This document shows, piece after piece, positions 1 through 7,826 of a stretch of 64,000 bases of DNA; position 1 is the first letter of the stretch; each line of letters begins with the position of its first letter. Source of the DNA: Salinivirgaceae bacterium (lineage in GTDB: Bacteria; Bacteroidota; Bacteroidia; Bacteroidales; SZUA-534); NCBI GenBank assembly GCA_024405635.1, contig JAKSOL010000005.1, forward strand, positions 62,001-126,000. Reading direction: 5' to 3'. The translations under genes and the position numbers were made by a program. Under the pieces are notes generated by a model. It saw only the letters and a program-made list of their open reading frames with translations, was not told where the DNA came from and ran no database searches.

Positions 1-109
1 TGTAATACACACGTTTTATCTCAAACGGAATGTCCTTTAAATTCTCTATGGCGACTAGCTTTCCGCGTTTGTCTCCATGTACTGGCATGTCTATTAATTT
101 GTAATTCAT
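1..109 (-). CDS. FdtA/QdtA-like sugar 3,4-ketoisomerase, N-terminal fragment
   Basis: The minus strand reads from an ATG at 109 to the window edge without a stop, giving 36 residues. The start MNYKLIDMPVHGDKRGKL and the end IPFEIKRVYY match the beginning of the WxcM/FdtA cupin family. Those enzymes isomerise dTDP-6-deoxy-4-keto sugars to 3-keto sugars before transamination, for example to dTDP-Fuc3N or Qui3N. A TACTTTTG promoter box (138-145) sits 28 bp upstream. It is divergent from the polysaccharide operon to its right, so this is probably the edge of a larger glycan locus. The family call is from memory of the N-terminal signature; the rest of the gene lies outside the window. Confidence 0.72.
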   Translation of the reverse strand, partial: MNYKLIDMPVHGDKRGKLVAIENLKDIPFEIKRVYY

Positions 110-137
110 GGCAGAAACTTCAGAATTTCTTTTCTCG

Positions 138-145
138 CAAAAGTA
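138..145 (-). promoter_or_regulatory. -7 box TACTTTTG for the ketoisomerase gene
   Basis: Exact match to the Bacteroidota -7 consensus TAnnTTTG on the minus strand, 28 bp before the ATG at 109. No clear -33 TTTG was picked out. Confidence 0.55.
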
Positions 146-218
146 TAAATAGTTCGTAAATGTTCACATTATACTATATGTGATAAGTTTATTATGTTTT
201 TTTTGGAATGTCTTAGTT

Positions 219-226
219 TATATTTG
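219..226 (+). promoter_or_regulatory. -7 box TATATTTG for the glycosyltransferase operon
   Basis: Exact TAnnTTTG match, 17 bp before the ATG at 244. It would drive the four-gene polysaccharide operon. Confidence 0.5.
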
Positions 227-243
227 TGAGGTAATATTTTTTT

Positions 244-993
244 ATGAAGATATCTTTAATTACAGCAACATTTAATAGCGCCAAAACAGTTCGAGATACA
301 TTCGAAAGTGTCTTACATCAAACATATTCTGACTATGAATATTTAGTGATAGACGGAGCGTCTAATGATTCTACCATTGAAATAATTAAGGAATATGAGC
401 CAAAGTTCAAAGGCAAAATGAAGTGGATTAGTGAGCCAGACAAAGGCATCTATGACGCAATGAACAAAGGATTCAAAATGGCAACAGGAGATGTGTTGGC
501 TCTTATTAATTCTGATGATTTGTTTTCAAGGGCCGATTCATTGCAAGTGGTTGTCAATACGTTCGAGAATCATAAGGAAACAGATTGCGTGTATGCAGAC
601 TTATATTATGTATCGCAGTCGGATACAAATAAGATTGTCAGAGTGTGGAGAACGGGGACGCAAAAGCCTTTTAGAAAAGGATGGTTGCCTGCTCACCCTA
701 CATTCTACGTGAAGAGATCGGTGTATGAAAACTATGGTTATTTCAATTTGAACTATCCGCTAGCTGCAGATTTTGAATTGATGCTTCGTTTCGTTGAACG
801 ATATGATATAAAGCTTATATATTTGCCAAAGCATATCGTGAAGATGCGCCTTGGTGGTGCAACGAGCAAAAATCTCAAAAACATATACCAACAAAATAAA
901 GAATGCTATAGGGCATTTAAGGAGAATGGGTTAAAAGTAAGTCCTTTTTACATTGTATATAGAATGCTTCCTAAAATAAAACAATTTTTTTAG
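244..993 (+). CDS. Family 2 glycosyltransferase (WcaA-like)
   Basis: This is a 249-residue GT-A glycosyltransferase that would transfer a sugar from a nucleotide donor to a growing surface polysaccharide on the cytoplasmic face. The start MKISLITATFNSAKTVRDT and the stretch DYEYLVIDGASNDSTIEII are the classic GT2 nucleotide-binding start. WISEPDKGIYDAMNKG and the metal-binding LINSDD (around residues 80-95) follow, the typical order of the WcaA-type subgroup. It has no membrane segment apart from a weakly hydrophobic C-terminus. It is first in an operon, and the next gene starts 2 bp after its stop. The linked sugar and acceptor cannot be told from sequence. Confidence 0.85.
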   Translation: MKISLITATFNSAKTVRDTFESVLHQTYSDYEYLVIDGASNDSTIEIIKEYEPKFKGKMKWISEPDKGIYDAMNKGFKMATGDVLALINSDDLFSRADSLQVVVNTFENHKETDCVYADLYYVSQSDTNKIVRVWRTGTQKPFRKGWLPAHPTFYVKRSVYENYGYFNLNYPLAADFELMLRFVERYDIKLIYLPKHIVKMRLGGATSKNLKNIYQQNKECYRAFKENGLKVSPFYIVYRMLPKIKQFF

Positions 994-995
994 GT

Positions 996-1889
996 ATGAA
1001 AAAACTATTATTTACAGGCGGAACAGGATTTCTTGGTGCGAATGTTCGCCCGATATTGGACAAATTGTATGAAGTCACGACATGCGGTATAACAAACAAT
1101 GATGACATAAAGGCCAATTTGGCAAAAGAAATACCTGTTTTTGAAAAACAATACGATATTGTACTTCATGCCTGTGGAAAGGCTCATATAGTACCTAAAA
1201 CTGAGGCAGAGAAACAAGCGTTTTTTGATGTTAATTACCAAGGCACGGTAAATTTGTGTAAGGCCTTGGAGGGAAACTTACCATCAGCAATTGTCTTTAT
1301 TAGCACCGTAGCAGTTTATGGATGTGAAAAAGGAGACCTTATTACGGAGGAACATCCATTAAATGGAGAATCGCCTTATGCTAAAAGCAAAATAATGGCA
1401 GAACAGTATCTTACTGAATGGTGTTCAAAAAACAACGTAAAACTTGGCATATTGCGGCCATCGTTATTAGCTGGCCATAATGCCCCTGGTAATCTTGGAG
1501 CAATGGTAAAAGGAATACAAAAAGGCTTTTATTTAAACATTGCTGGCGGCAAGGTAAAAAAGAGTATTTTAATGGCAGAAGATATTGCAAATCTCTTGCC
1601 TTTAATAATTGAAAAAGGAGGCGTGTATAATGTTTGCGACTCGTACCAACCAACATTTGGACAGTTGGCAGAATCGGTTGCCAAGCAATTGAACAAACAT
1701 AAGCCAATATCAATACCATATTGGATGGCATGGTGTATGGCAAAAGTTGGCGATTTACTAGGAAATAAAGCTCCTATAAATAGCTATAAACTGTCTAAAA
1801 TGACAGATTCTCTTACTTTTTCTAACGAAAAGGCAATAAAAACGTTAGGTTGGGAGCCTTTGGATGTTTTAAGTAATTATAGAATATGA
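996..1889 (+). CDS. NAD-dependent nucleotide-sugar epimerase/dehydratase
   Basis: This is a 297-residue extended short-chain dehydrogenase/reductase. It carries the Rossmann motif GGTGFLGANV at residues 8-17, the STVAVYG strand and the catalytic Y-x3-K in SPYAKSK. Enzymes like this epimerise or reduce NDP-sugars at C4. In polysaccharide loci they often sit beside a WecA-type transferase and supply its sugar substrate. Here the gene overlaps the WecA-like gene by 4 bp (ATGA), which suggests translational coupling and a shared substrate. At about 300 residues it is slightly shorter than GalE. The exact substrate (UDP-GlcNAc-derived or a 6-deoxy-4-keto sugar) is not determined. Confidence 0.82.
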   Translation: MKKLLFTGGTGFLGANVRPILDKLYEVTTCGITNNDDIKANLAKEIPVFEKQYDIVLHACGKAHIVPKTEAEKQAFFDVNYQGTVNLCKALEGNLPSAIVFISTVAVYGCEKGDLITEEHPLNGESPYAKSKIMAEQYLTEWCSKNNVKLGILRPSLLAGHNAPGNLGAMVKGIQKGFYLNIAGGKVKKSILMAEDIANLLPLIIEKGGVYNVCDSYQPTFGQLAESVAKQLNKHKPISIPYWMAWCMAKVGDLLGNKAPINSYKLSKMTDSLTFSNEKAIKTLGWEPLDVLSNYRI

Positions 1890-2851
1890 CATACATTCTT
1901 CTTATAGTAACATTGCTTGCCCTCGAACTTATCTATTTCCGCATAGCCGATAAGTTCAACATAATAGACAAGCCAAACATGCGCAGTTCTCATACTCGAA
2001 TAACGCTTCGCGGAGGAGGTATTATCTACTTGCTTGGCATATGGCTTTATGCCACATTTTATAGAATACCCCATATTCCATTTTTAGTGGGTATGACTGC
2101 AATATCATTGATAAGTTTTGTTGACGACGTTCATTCTGTGCCAAACAAATACCGATTGCTTGTGCAATTCGCCTCAATGATGTTGATGTTTTGTGATTTT
2201 GGAATATTGACTATTGAAAATTGGTGGGTTATTATTATTGCACTAATCCTATGTGTTGGCATAATAAACGCCTATAATTTTATGGATGGCATCAATGGCA
2301 TTACAGGAGGTTACTCACTGGTAGTGCTGACAATGTTGCTATATGTAAATCATACAATTTCGTTTATTGACAACGAATTGCTGTTAATTGCAATAATGAG
2401 TGATTTGGTATTTTGCTTTTTCAACTTTAGAACTAAGGCCAAATGCTTTGCAGGCGACGTAGGTTCTGTAGGAATAGCTTTTATCATTTTGTTTTGTCTT
2501 GGAAAACTAATCTTAACCACATCAGACATTACTTATTTAATGTTTCTTTCTGTTTACGGTATCGATGCTGCTTTGACAATAATTCATCGAATTTTGTTGC
2601 ACGAAAATCTTGGACAAGCACACAGAAAACACGCTTATCAGTTGATGGCAAACGAATTGCATATACCTCATGTTGCTGTGTCAGCAATATACATGTTGTT
2701 GCAAATAATTATATCGGTAGGATTGATAGTAGTAGCTAACAAATGGGCATTTTCGGGAGTAGTATTAGTAGCATTAGCTTTGGGGTACATCCTTTTTAAA
2801 AAGAAATACTACCATTTGCATGTTGAGTATTTAAAAAGCAAGGAGGCGTAA
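1886..2851 (+). CDS. WecA/MraY-like undecaprenyl-phosphate sugar-phosphate transferase
   Basis: This 321-residue polytopic membrane protein belongs to glycosyltransferase family 4. It would start glycan synthesis by moving a HexNAc-phosphate onto undecaprenyl phosphate. Family landmarks are visible: the SSHTRITLRGGGI stretch near residue 32, the VDDVHSVPNKYRL aspartate pair near 75, NAYNFMDGINGITGG near 130 and FAGDVGSVGIAF near 192. Hydrophobic segments run throughout. It overlaps the upstream epimerase by 4 bp and ends 2 bp before the cupin-aminotransferase gene. By the family's usual pairing, the epimerase product is probably its donor sugar; this is an inference. Confidence 0.85.
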   Translation: MTYILLIVTLLALELIYFRIADKFNIIDKPNMRSSHTRITLRGGGIIYLLGIWLYATFYRIPHIPFLVGMTAISLISFVDDVHSVPNKYRLLVQFASMMLMFCDFGILTIENWWVIIIALILCVGIINAYNFMDGINGITGGYSLVVLTMLLYVNHTISFIDNELLLIAIMSDLVFCFFNFRTKAKCFAGDVGSVGIAFIILFCLGKLILTTSDITYLMFLSVYGIDAALTIIHRILLHENLGQAHRKHAYQLMANELHIPHVAVSAIYMLLQIIISVGLIVVANKWAFSGVVLVALALGYILFKKKYYHLHVEYLKSKEA

Positions 2852-2853
2852 AA

Positions 2854-4395
2854 ATGTTAATAGATAAAAAATTATTGGATGAAGTTTCAAGTATAGCTAG
2901 TACTAACGAGAGATTACGAAAGAATTTTAATCTCCACGATTCGTTAGATGCGCCCTCGCAACGACTATTGAACGCATTGGAGCCTGGCACTATCATTCCC
3001 ATTCATCGGCACGAGAATACAAGTGAAACTTATGTCATTTTGCGTGGTAAAATAAGATTGACATTATATAATGATTCTGGAATAGAGACAGAATCGCATG
3101 TTTTATGCACTGAAAATGGCAACTATGGATTTAATATTTTAAGAGGTCAATGGCATTCGCTTGAAGTATTGGAGCATGGTTCAGTAATATTTGAGGTAAA
3201 AGATGGTCCATATACGCCATTGTCTGCCGACAATGTATTATCTTCTTTTGAGACAAAGAAACACATTATCCACCTATGTCTAGCCCACATGAGTGGCGAT
3301 GAGCAGAAATACATACAGCAGGCTTTTTCAGACAATTGGGTAGCTCCATTGGGGCCTAATGTCGATTTGTTTGAATCGATGCTTGAAACGTGGTATGGCA
3401 ACAATACTCATATTGCAGCATTGGCATCTGGCACGTCGGCAGTACATTTGGGATTGCTGCAATTGGGTGTGCAGCCTGGTGATGAAGTTATTTGCCAAAG
3501 TTTCACTTTCTGTGCCTCAGCCAATCCCATTACTTATTGCGGAGCTAAGCCAATTTTTGTTGATTCAGAGCCCGAAACGTGGAATATGTCGCCCGAATTG
3601 TTGGAGGAAGCAATAAAAGACCGAATTGAAAAAACTGGCCGTAAACCTAAAGCAATTATCCCTGTCCATTTGTATGGCATGCCAGCCAAGATGGATGAAA
3701 TTCAGTCTGTTGCCCAAAAATATGACATTGCTATAATGGAAGATGCTGCCGAAGCACAAGGTTCGCAATACAAAGGCAAACTTTGTGGCACATTTGGCGA
3801 GTTTGGCGCAATGAGTTTCAACGGAAACAAGATGATTTCCACTTCTGGTGGAGGTGCGTTAATCTGCAAAAGCGCAGAGGCAAAAGCAAAAACCATTTTC
3901 TATGCCACTCAAGCTCGTGAGCCACATGCCTATTATGAGCATAAAGAAATAGGCTACAACTATAGGTTAAGCAATATTTGTGCAGGCGTGGGTTGCGGAC
4001 AGATGTCAGTTTTGGACGCTCACATTGCTCATCACCGTCATGTGCACAATATGTATGTCGATTTGTTGGCAGATGTAAATGGTATCAAAGTTCATTCTAA
4101 TCCAAACGACAAGTACAATTCAAATTATTGGCTTACCACAATTTTAGTGGATTCAGCAAAATTCGGAATAGATAGTTCAGATTTGAATCTTAAGTTAAAC
4201 TCTTTAGGTATCGAATCCCGTCCACTATGGAAACCAATGCATCTTCAGCCTATATATAAAAATGCACCTGCGTATGTAAACGGTGTGAGCGAGAATTTAT
4301 TTAAACAAGGATTGTGCTTACCGTCAGGACCTTGCGTTACAGACAATGACGTGAAGTATATTGTTAGAATAATTAAAGAATCTATAATTAGATAG
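2854..4395 (+). CDS. Fusion: WbuC-like cupin + DegT/DnrJ/EryC1 sugar aminotransferase
   Basis: This is a 513-residue two-domain protein. Residues 1 to about 125 form a cupin of the WbuC type (AIIPIHRHENTSETYVIL-like metal-binding core: PIHRHENTSETYVILRGK, then QWHSLE). Residues about 130-513 are a PLP-dependent DegT/DnrJ/EryC1/StrS aminotransferase, with SGTSAVHLGL, the PVHLYG and EDAAEAQGS strands and the Schiff-base lysine in SFNGNK (K326). The aminotransferase would convert a keto-sugar nucleotide to an amino sugar. The cupin may act on the same sugar or on another part of the locus. The gene starts 2 bp after the WecA-like stop and ends the operon before a hairpin. Cupin and aminotransferase are normally separate genes, so the fusion is noteworthy. 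Confidence 0.85.
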   Translation: MLIDKKLLDEVSSIASTNERLRKNFNLHDSLDAPSQRLLNALEPGTIIPIHRHENTSETYVILRGKIRLTLYNDSGIETESHVLCTENGNYGFNILRGQWHSLEVLEHGSVIFEVKDGPYTPLSADNVLSSFETKKHIIHLCLAHMSGDEQKYIQQAFSDNWVAPLGPNVDLFESMLETWYGNNTHIAALASGTSAVHLGLLQLGVQPGDEVICQSFTFCASANPITYCGAKPIFVDSEPETWNMSPELLEEAIKDRIEKTGRKPKAIIPVHLYGMPAKMDEIQSVAQKYDIAIMEDAAEAQGSQYKGKLCGTFGEFGAMSFNGNKMISTSGGGALICKSAEAKAKTIFYATQAREPHAYYEHKEIGYNYRLSNICAGVGCGQMSVLDAHIAHHRHVHNMYVDLLADVNGIKVHSNPNDKYNSNYWLTTILVDSAKFGIDSSDLNLKLNSLGIESRPLWKPMHLQPIYKNAPAYVNGVSENLFKQGLCLPSGPCVTDNDVKYIVRIIKESIIR

Positions 4396-4424
4396 CCCAT
4401 CTATTAAAAACATTTATTGAAAGA

Positions 4425-4453
4425 TGAATAACACTCTTTCAAAGAGTTATTCA
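4425..4453 (+). terminator. Hairpin after the polysaccharide operon
   Basis: TGAATAA...CTCTT pairs with AAGAG...TTATTCA around a 3-nt loop, with a 2-nt bulge on the left arm. It lies 30 bp after the aminotransferase stop. The following sequence is AT-rich rather than a strict T-run, so it may be a weak terminator. Confidence 0.4.
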
Positions 4454-4526
4454 TTCTCAATAATGTTAGACTCAAATTATTGTTCTTTATTTATATACAC
4501 TTCGACTCTCCCACCCAACAAAAAAC

Positions 4527-4561
4527 AAACCTCCGGCTCAACATTGTCAAGACGGAGGTTT
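4527..4561 (-). terminator. Terminator of the opine-dehydrogenase operon, copy of the carB terminator
   Basis: AAACCTCCG (4527-4535) pairs with CGGAGGTTT (4553-4561). On the minus strand it is followed by GTTTTTTGTT. It aligns without gaps to the carB terminator (7768-7802): by eye 28 of 35 positions match. The mismatch at stem position 6 (A to T) is compensated at position 30 (T to A). Confidence 0.8.
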
Positions 4562-4586
4562 ACTGCTTTATTCTGAATTTGATTAT

Positions 4587-4741
4587 CTAATACTCGACCC
4601 AACAACTTATGGTTAGTTTGCCCATTGACTCATACTGAAGAAAGTAATTAAGGCGCTTGCCAAATTGTACAATGTTATTAGTTGCATATACAATTAATCG
4701 TTTGTTGAAACATAACAGCAACTTTGTATTCCACACTCTTT
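4587..4741 (-). pseudogene. Decayed copy of the carB 3' end
   Basis: Read on the minus strand, this stretch ends in TISCWVEY-stop, against IAISSWDEY-stop at the end of real carB. Further matches go upstream: the nucleotide block GCTTGCCAA, the TGTTATTAG block, TGTTGAAA, and peptide pieces such as FN..LI and a Met 11 residues before the end. The stop codon lies 26 bp from its hairpin, against 25 bp at carB, so coding end and terminator were copied together. Several small frameshifts separate the blocks. The remnant abuts the stop codon of the opine-dehydrogenase gene (4742). A 61-codon frame runs through it but has no independent support as a gene. Confidence 0.75.
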
Positions 4742-5752
4742 TCATTGTTTTTTGAGCATTCTCATTCCCCACTCGTAAACCTTGTCAATATTGGGACAAA
4801 ACAATTCTTTTTCGTGTGACAAATCGTGGATTATTTTCAAGCCGAATGGAAAGTCCTCCGTAAAATAACGGCTATCAAAGTCTGGTACATAACCACAATC
4901 GGATTCTTTCATTGGTGACGCGATTCCTTGAAATGCTTTTATAGACCTTATTTTTTTTGTCAACGAATCGGCATCTTTACTTTCGTAATAATTTAATATT
5001 GTAGGTATTGCTCCTTCACGTACTCCAAGTTTATCAAGCAAATGTTGAAATTCGCCATCCATTGCAATTAGCAATTCTGATGAATCAACCGTCCAATCTG
5101 AATAAAATTGAGGCACATTTTCATACGCATAGCCTTCTTTATAATCGTTAAACATTGAATATAAACGACTTGTGTGAAGCAATGGATTGCTATTGGTAAG
5201 GCTTACCTCGTAATGACTCTCAAGCAAACCGACTGGGCATTTGAACAACGACTCTATCAATGCTCTTATCTCTTCCTTCTTGTTGGTTTGCTCCACTGCA
5301 ATAGCCAGCGAGGCTTTGTATCCTAACAAATCGGCCGAATGTCCATACTCTGTTATACGGCTAATGAATGGCACTCGTTGGAACCCAAACAAAGGTTGTG
5401 TGCTTGGCAATAATTCAAAAGCCCGAAAAAAGAATCCTGTGCTTGATACTATTGTTCCTACTATTGTATTTTTTTCTAAATATGGTCGTATTTTTTGGAG
5501 TTCTTCGGCAATTGAATAACCTGGTAAACATATTAAAACAACATCTGCGCCACAAATTGCTTTAGCTGGGTCTGCCGTTATTTCATTCAATTTACCTTTA
5601 TATTGTTTGCCATTAGGGTCATTCACTTCTATATCAGTTGACCACAAGTGTGGCTTGCGTGTAAACATTCGAATAGTAATATCCTCACGCGAGGCAAGAA
5701 CTCCTGCACAAACATGCCCCAAGTGCCCTCCACCGCATATTGTAATAACCAT
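4742..5752 (-). CDS. Opine-dehydrogenase family NAD(P)-dependent oxidoreductase
   Basis: This is a 336-residue protein of the NAD/NADP octopine/nopaline dehydrogenase family. The N-terminal Rossmann motif is ITICGGGHLGHVCAGVLA. The second half is the helical domain, with the family's N-x-N...H signature at SNPLLHTSRLY; His193 is the likely catalytic base. Family members reductively condense the amino group of an amino acid or amine with a 2-oxo acid, giving secondary amines (opines). Its ATG lies 2 bp after the stop of the nucleotidyltransferase-aminotransferase gene, so the two are co-transcribed. The partner suggests the amine comes from the aminotransferase/decarboxylase domain. The substrate is unknown; the family call is firm, the role inferred. 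Confidence 0.78.
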   Translation of the reverse strand: MVITICGGGHLGHVCAGVLASREDITIRMFTRKPHLWSTDIEVNDPNGKQYKGKLNEITADPAKAICGADVVLICLPGYSIAEELQKIRPYLEKNTIVGTIVSSTGFFFRAFELLPSTQPLFGFQRVPFISRITEYGHSADLLGYKASLAIAVEQTNKKEEIRALIESLFKCPVGLLESHYEVSLTNSNPLLHTSRLYSMFNDYKEGYAYENVPQFYSDWTVDSSELLIAMDGEFQHLLDKLGVREGAIPTILNYYESKDADSLTKKIRSIKAFQGIASPMKESDCGYVPDFDSRYFTEDFPFGLKIIHDLSHEKELFCPNIDKVYEWGMRMLKKQ

Positions 5753-5754
5753 AT

Positions 5755-7569
5755 CTACAACAACATTAAAGCATCAACCAAGGCATCGTTATCTTTTGTA
5801 TTTCGCACAGCAATACGAATCATATTTTTACCCTTAAGGCCATTTTTTGTATCGCAGTCCTTAATAAGGATATTGAACTTATTGAGTAAAATTTCAGTAA
5901 GTTCATGCGAAGTGTATTTTGCTTTATCAACCTCGCACATCAAGAAATTGGCTTGACTTGGTATTACTCGCAGATAAGGTACTGATTTCAATTTTTCGAC
6001 AAAACGTGCACGTTCTACGATAAATTTTTCACAGGCTTTTCGGTAGTCTTTTTCGTATTTGTTAAATATCTGCATATAAAACTCGGCAAACGAGTTTATG
6101 TTCCAAATAGCAACATCTTTTTTTATGTAATTGACTAATTCTGTGTTGCTTGTCGCTAATATTCCCAAACGCAAACCTGGCACTCCGTAACTTTTGCTGA
6201 TGCTTTTAACCACCACCATATTTGGATGTGATGCTAAAATATCGTTGGTTAACATTGTGTTGCTTTCCCAATTGTCGCTAAAGTCAACAAAACTTTCGTC
6301 AAGAATCAATGTTATGTTTTGTTTTTTACACCATTGGGCAAGGTTGAGCACATCGGCAACAGGAATGAAATTACCAGACGGATTATCTGGGTTAATCAAC
6401 AGCAATTGTTCTATTTTTTTGTCAGCATAATACTGCATCAAATCGTTTGCAGTATAACTATAGTTGGCATTTTGCGGAACAAACTGAACTATATCTTCAG
6501 TTTTTTTGCGATGCGGATATTCTTCAAAAGTTGGATATACTACGCCTATTTTACCAGACTCACGTTCCATCAAACTTTTGATGAGTTCGGCAGCACCATT
6601 ACCTGCTACTACATATTCTTGTTTAATGTTGAAATATTTGCCAGCTAACAAACTATTTACAAACATTCCCGAAGGATACTCAGTAAGTAGTCGGCCAAAG
6701 TTTGCTTGAAGTTCGTTGCGCATTTTTTGCGGTGGGAAATATGGATTTACCAGATAGCAGAAATCCAACATGTTTTCGAAACGCCAATAGCCTCCATAGC
6801 GTTTCATATACTTGCTCAGTTTGTCTTTTTCTTCAGCAAATATTGTTTCGGCAATATCTTTATCTTGAACATCATCAATTTCGTACCAAGGAAGATTCCC
6901 AACTGGTTTTGCTTTAAGTTCGGCATTGTTTATAAGTGTAATAACCCGCAAAACTTGTTCATAGTATTCATTGTTGCCCAAGGCCTTAACATAAGCATCG
7001 AGGAATGGCACGTAGCTGTTTGTTGCAAATTCTTTTGAGAATTTGTAAATGTTTACTGTTTTGTAATAATGGTCGGTATCTTCGTACTTAAATGCTTGTT
7101 TAGGCACAAAGTTCACAATGTTGTGGTCTTGATCGATGCACACCATTGTTCCATCCATCCAAGTTTCGTATTTGGCAACCAGTGCAAGATTTGGGAATGA
7201 ATCGTCGAGTATTAGCCTAAACATTTTGCTATCAACTATCAAGTCTGATTCAAGAAGAATGGTATCGTCTTCCATCATTTTTTCCTTTACCAGCCCCAAT
7301 GAGTATATGTTATTGGTTTTGTCGTAAATAGGGTTGTTAGCCCACTCAATTTTTAATTTATCATCAAAGCGATGGCCAACATAATCTATCACGTTTTGGC
7401 CTTTGTACCCAACCACTATAATCACTCTGCTTAAATTTAATTCGGCAAGTTGATTAAGCATACGGTCAATCAAGCGTACTCCGTTAACTGGAAGCATGCA
7501 TTTGGTGTTGTCTTTGGTATATTCGCCTAGTCGGCGTCCCATACCTGCAGCTAATATTATTGCTTGCAT
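5755..7569 (-). CDS. Fusion: LicC-like nucleotidyltransferase + class I/II PLP-dependent aminotransferase
   Basis: This is a 604-residue bifunctional protein. Residues 1 to about 235 are an NTP transferase of the LicC/sugar-1-phosphate type: AIILAAGMGRRLGEYTKDN with the basic K in KCMLPV, and VVGYKGQNV. Residues about 245-604 form a fold-type I PLP enzyme resembling HisC/CobD: NPDNPSGN, LILDESFVDF and the PLP lysine in SISKSYGVPGLRLG (K459). The N-terminal half would activate a phosphorylated small alcohol or sugar as a CDP or UDP derivative. The C-terminal half would transaminate, or decarboxylate as CobD does. It is first in a two-gene operon. Fused PntC-aminotransferase proteins for aminoethylphosphonate are a known analogy, but no phosphonate-forming mutase is visible here. 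Confidence 0.75.
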   Translation of the reverse strand: MQAIILAAGMGRRLGEYTKDNTKCMLPVNGVRLIDRMLNQLAELNLSRVIIVVGYKGQNVIDYVGHRFDDKLKIEWANNPIYDKTNNIYSLGLVKEKMMEDDTILLESDLIVDSKMFRLILDDSFPNLALVAKYETWMDGTMVCIDQDHNIVNFVPKQAFKYEDTDHYYKTVNIYKFSKEFATNSYVPFLDAYVKALGNNEYYEQVLRVITLINNAELKAKPVGNLPWYEIDDVQDKDIAETIFAEEKDKLSKYMKRYGGYWRFENMLDFCYLVNPYFPPQKMRNELQANFGRLLTEYPSGMFVNSLLAGKYFNIKQEYVVAGNGAAELIKSLMERESGKIGVVYPTFEEYPHRKKTEDIVQFVPQNANYSYTANDLMQYYADKKIEQLLLINPDNPSGNFIPVADVLNLAQWCKKQNITLILDESFVDFSDNWESNTMLTNDILASHPNMVVVKSISKSYGVPGLRLGILATSNTELVNYIKKDVAIWNINSFAEFYMQIFNKYEKDYRKACEKFIVERARFVEKLKSVPYLRVIPSQANFLMCEVDKAKYTSHELTEILLNKFNILIKDCDTKNGLKGKNMIRIAVRNTKDNDALVDALMLL

Positions 7570-7767
7570 ATATTATATTATTAATCTCAAGAATGAATGT
7601 ATCAAAAACTTCAAGCCACCAAATTACTGCATTTTATTTTTATGCTTTACAAATCCACTAACTAAAGTATCTTGCTGTATTTGTTTTCCATTGTCAACAA
7701 TTATAATCTACATTGAGGTTATTAAATAGCAATGGTTGTGCGTTTTAAAACATATAAAACAAACAAA
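7570..7767. other. AT-rich spacer between the cassette and carB
   Basis: The stretch upstream of the fusion gene is strongly AT-rich and presumably holds its promoter, but no clean TAnnTTTG box was found. A short stop-free minus frame (about 27 codons ending near 7632) lacks an ATG, and I do not call it a gene. Confidence 0.4.
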
Positions 7768-7802
7768 AAACCACCGGCTCAGCACTAGCAAGGCGGTGGT
7801 TT
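7768..7802 (-). terminator. carB terminator
   Basis: AAACCACCG (7768-7776) pairs with CGGTGGTTT (7794-7802). On the minus strand it is followed by TTTGTTTGTTTT. It starts 25 bp after the carB stop codon. Confidence 0.85.
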
Positions 7803-7826
7803 GTTATTTCAATATGGAGTTAAATT

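Noticed and set aside
4587-4772. 61-codon minus-strand frame
   Set aside because: Its last residues and spacing match the end of carB, and it overlaps the opine-dehydrogenase gene; it is a decayed copy, not a gene.
7632-7720. Stop-free minus-strand stretch upstream of the fusion gene (starts near IIIVDNGK)
   Set aside because: No ATG, only about 27 codons and no recognisable family; this is within chance expectation.
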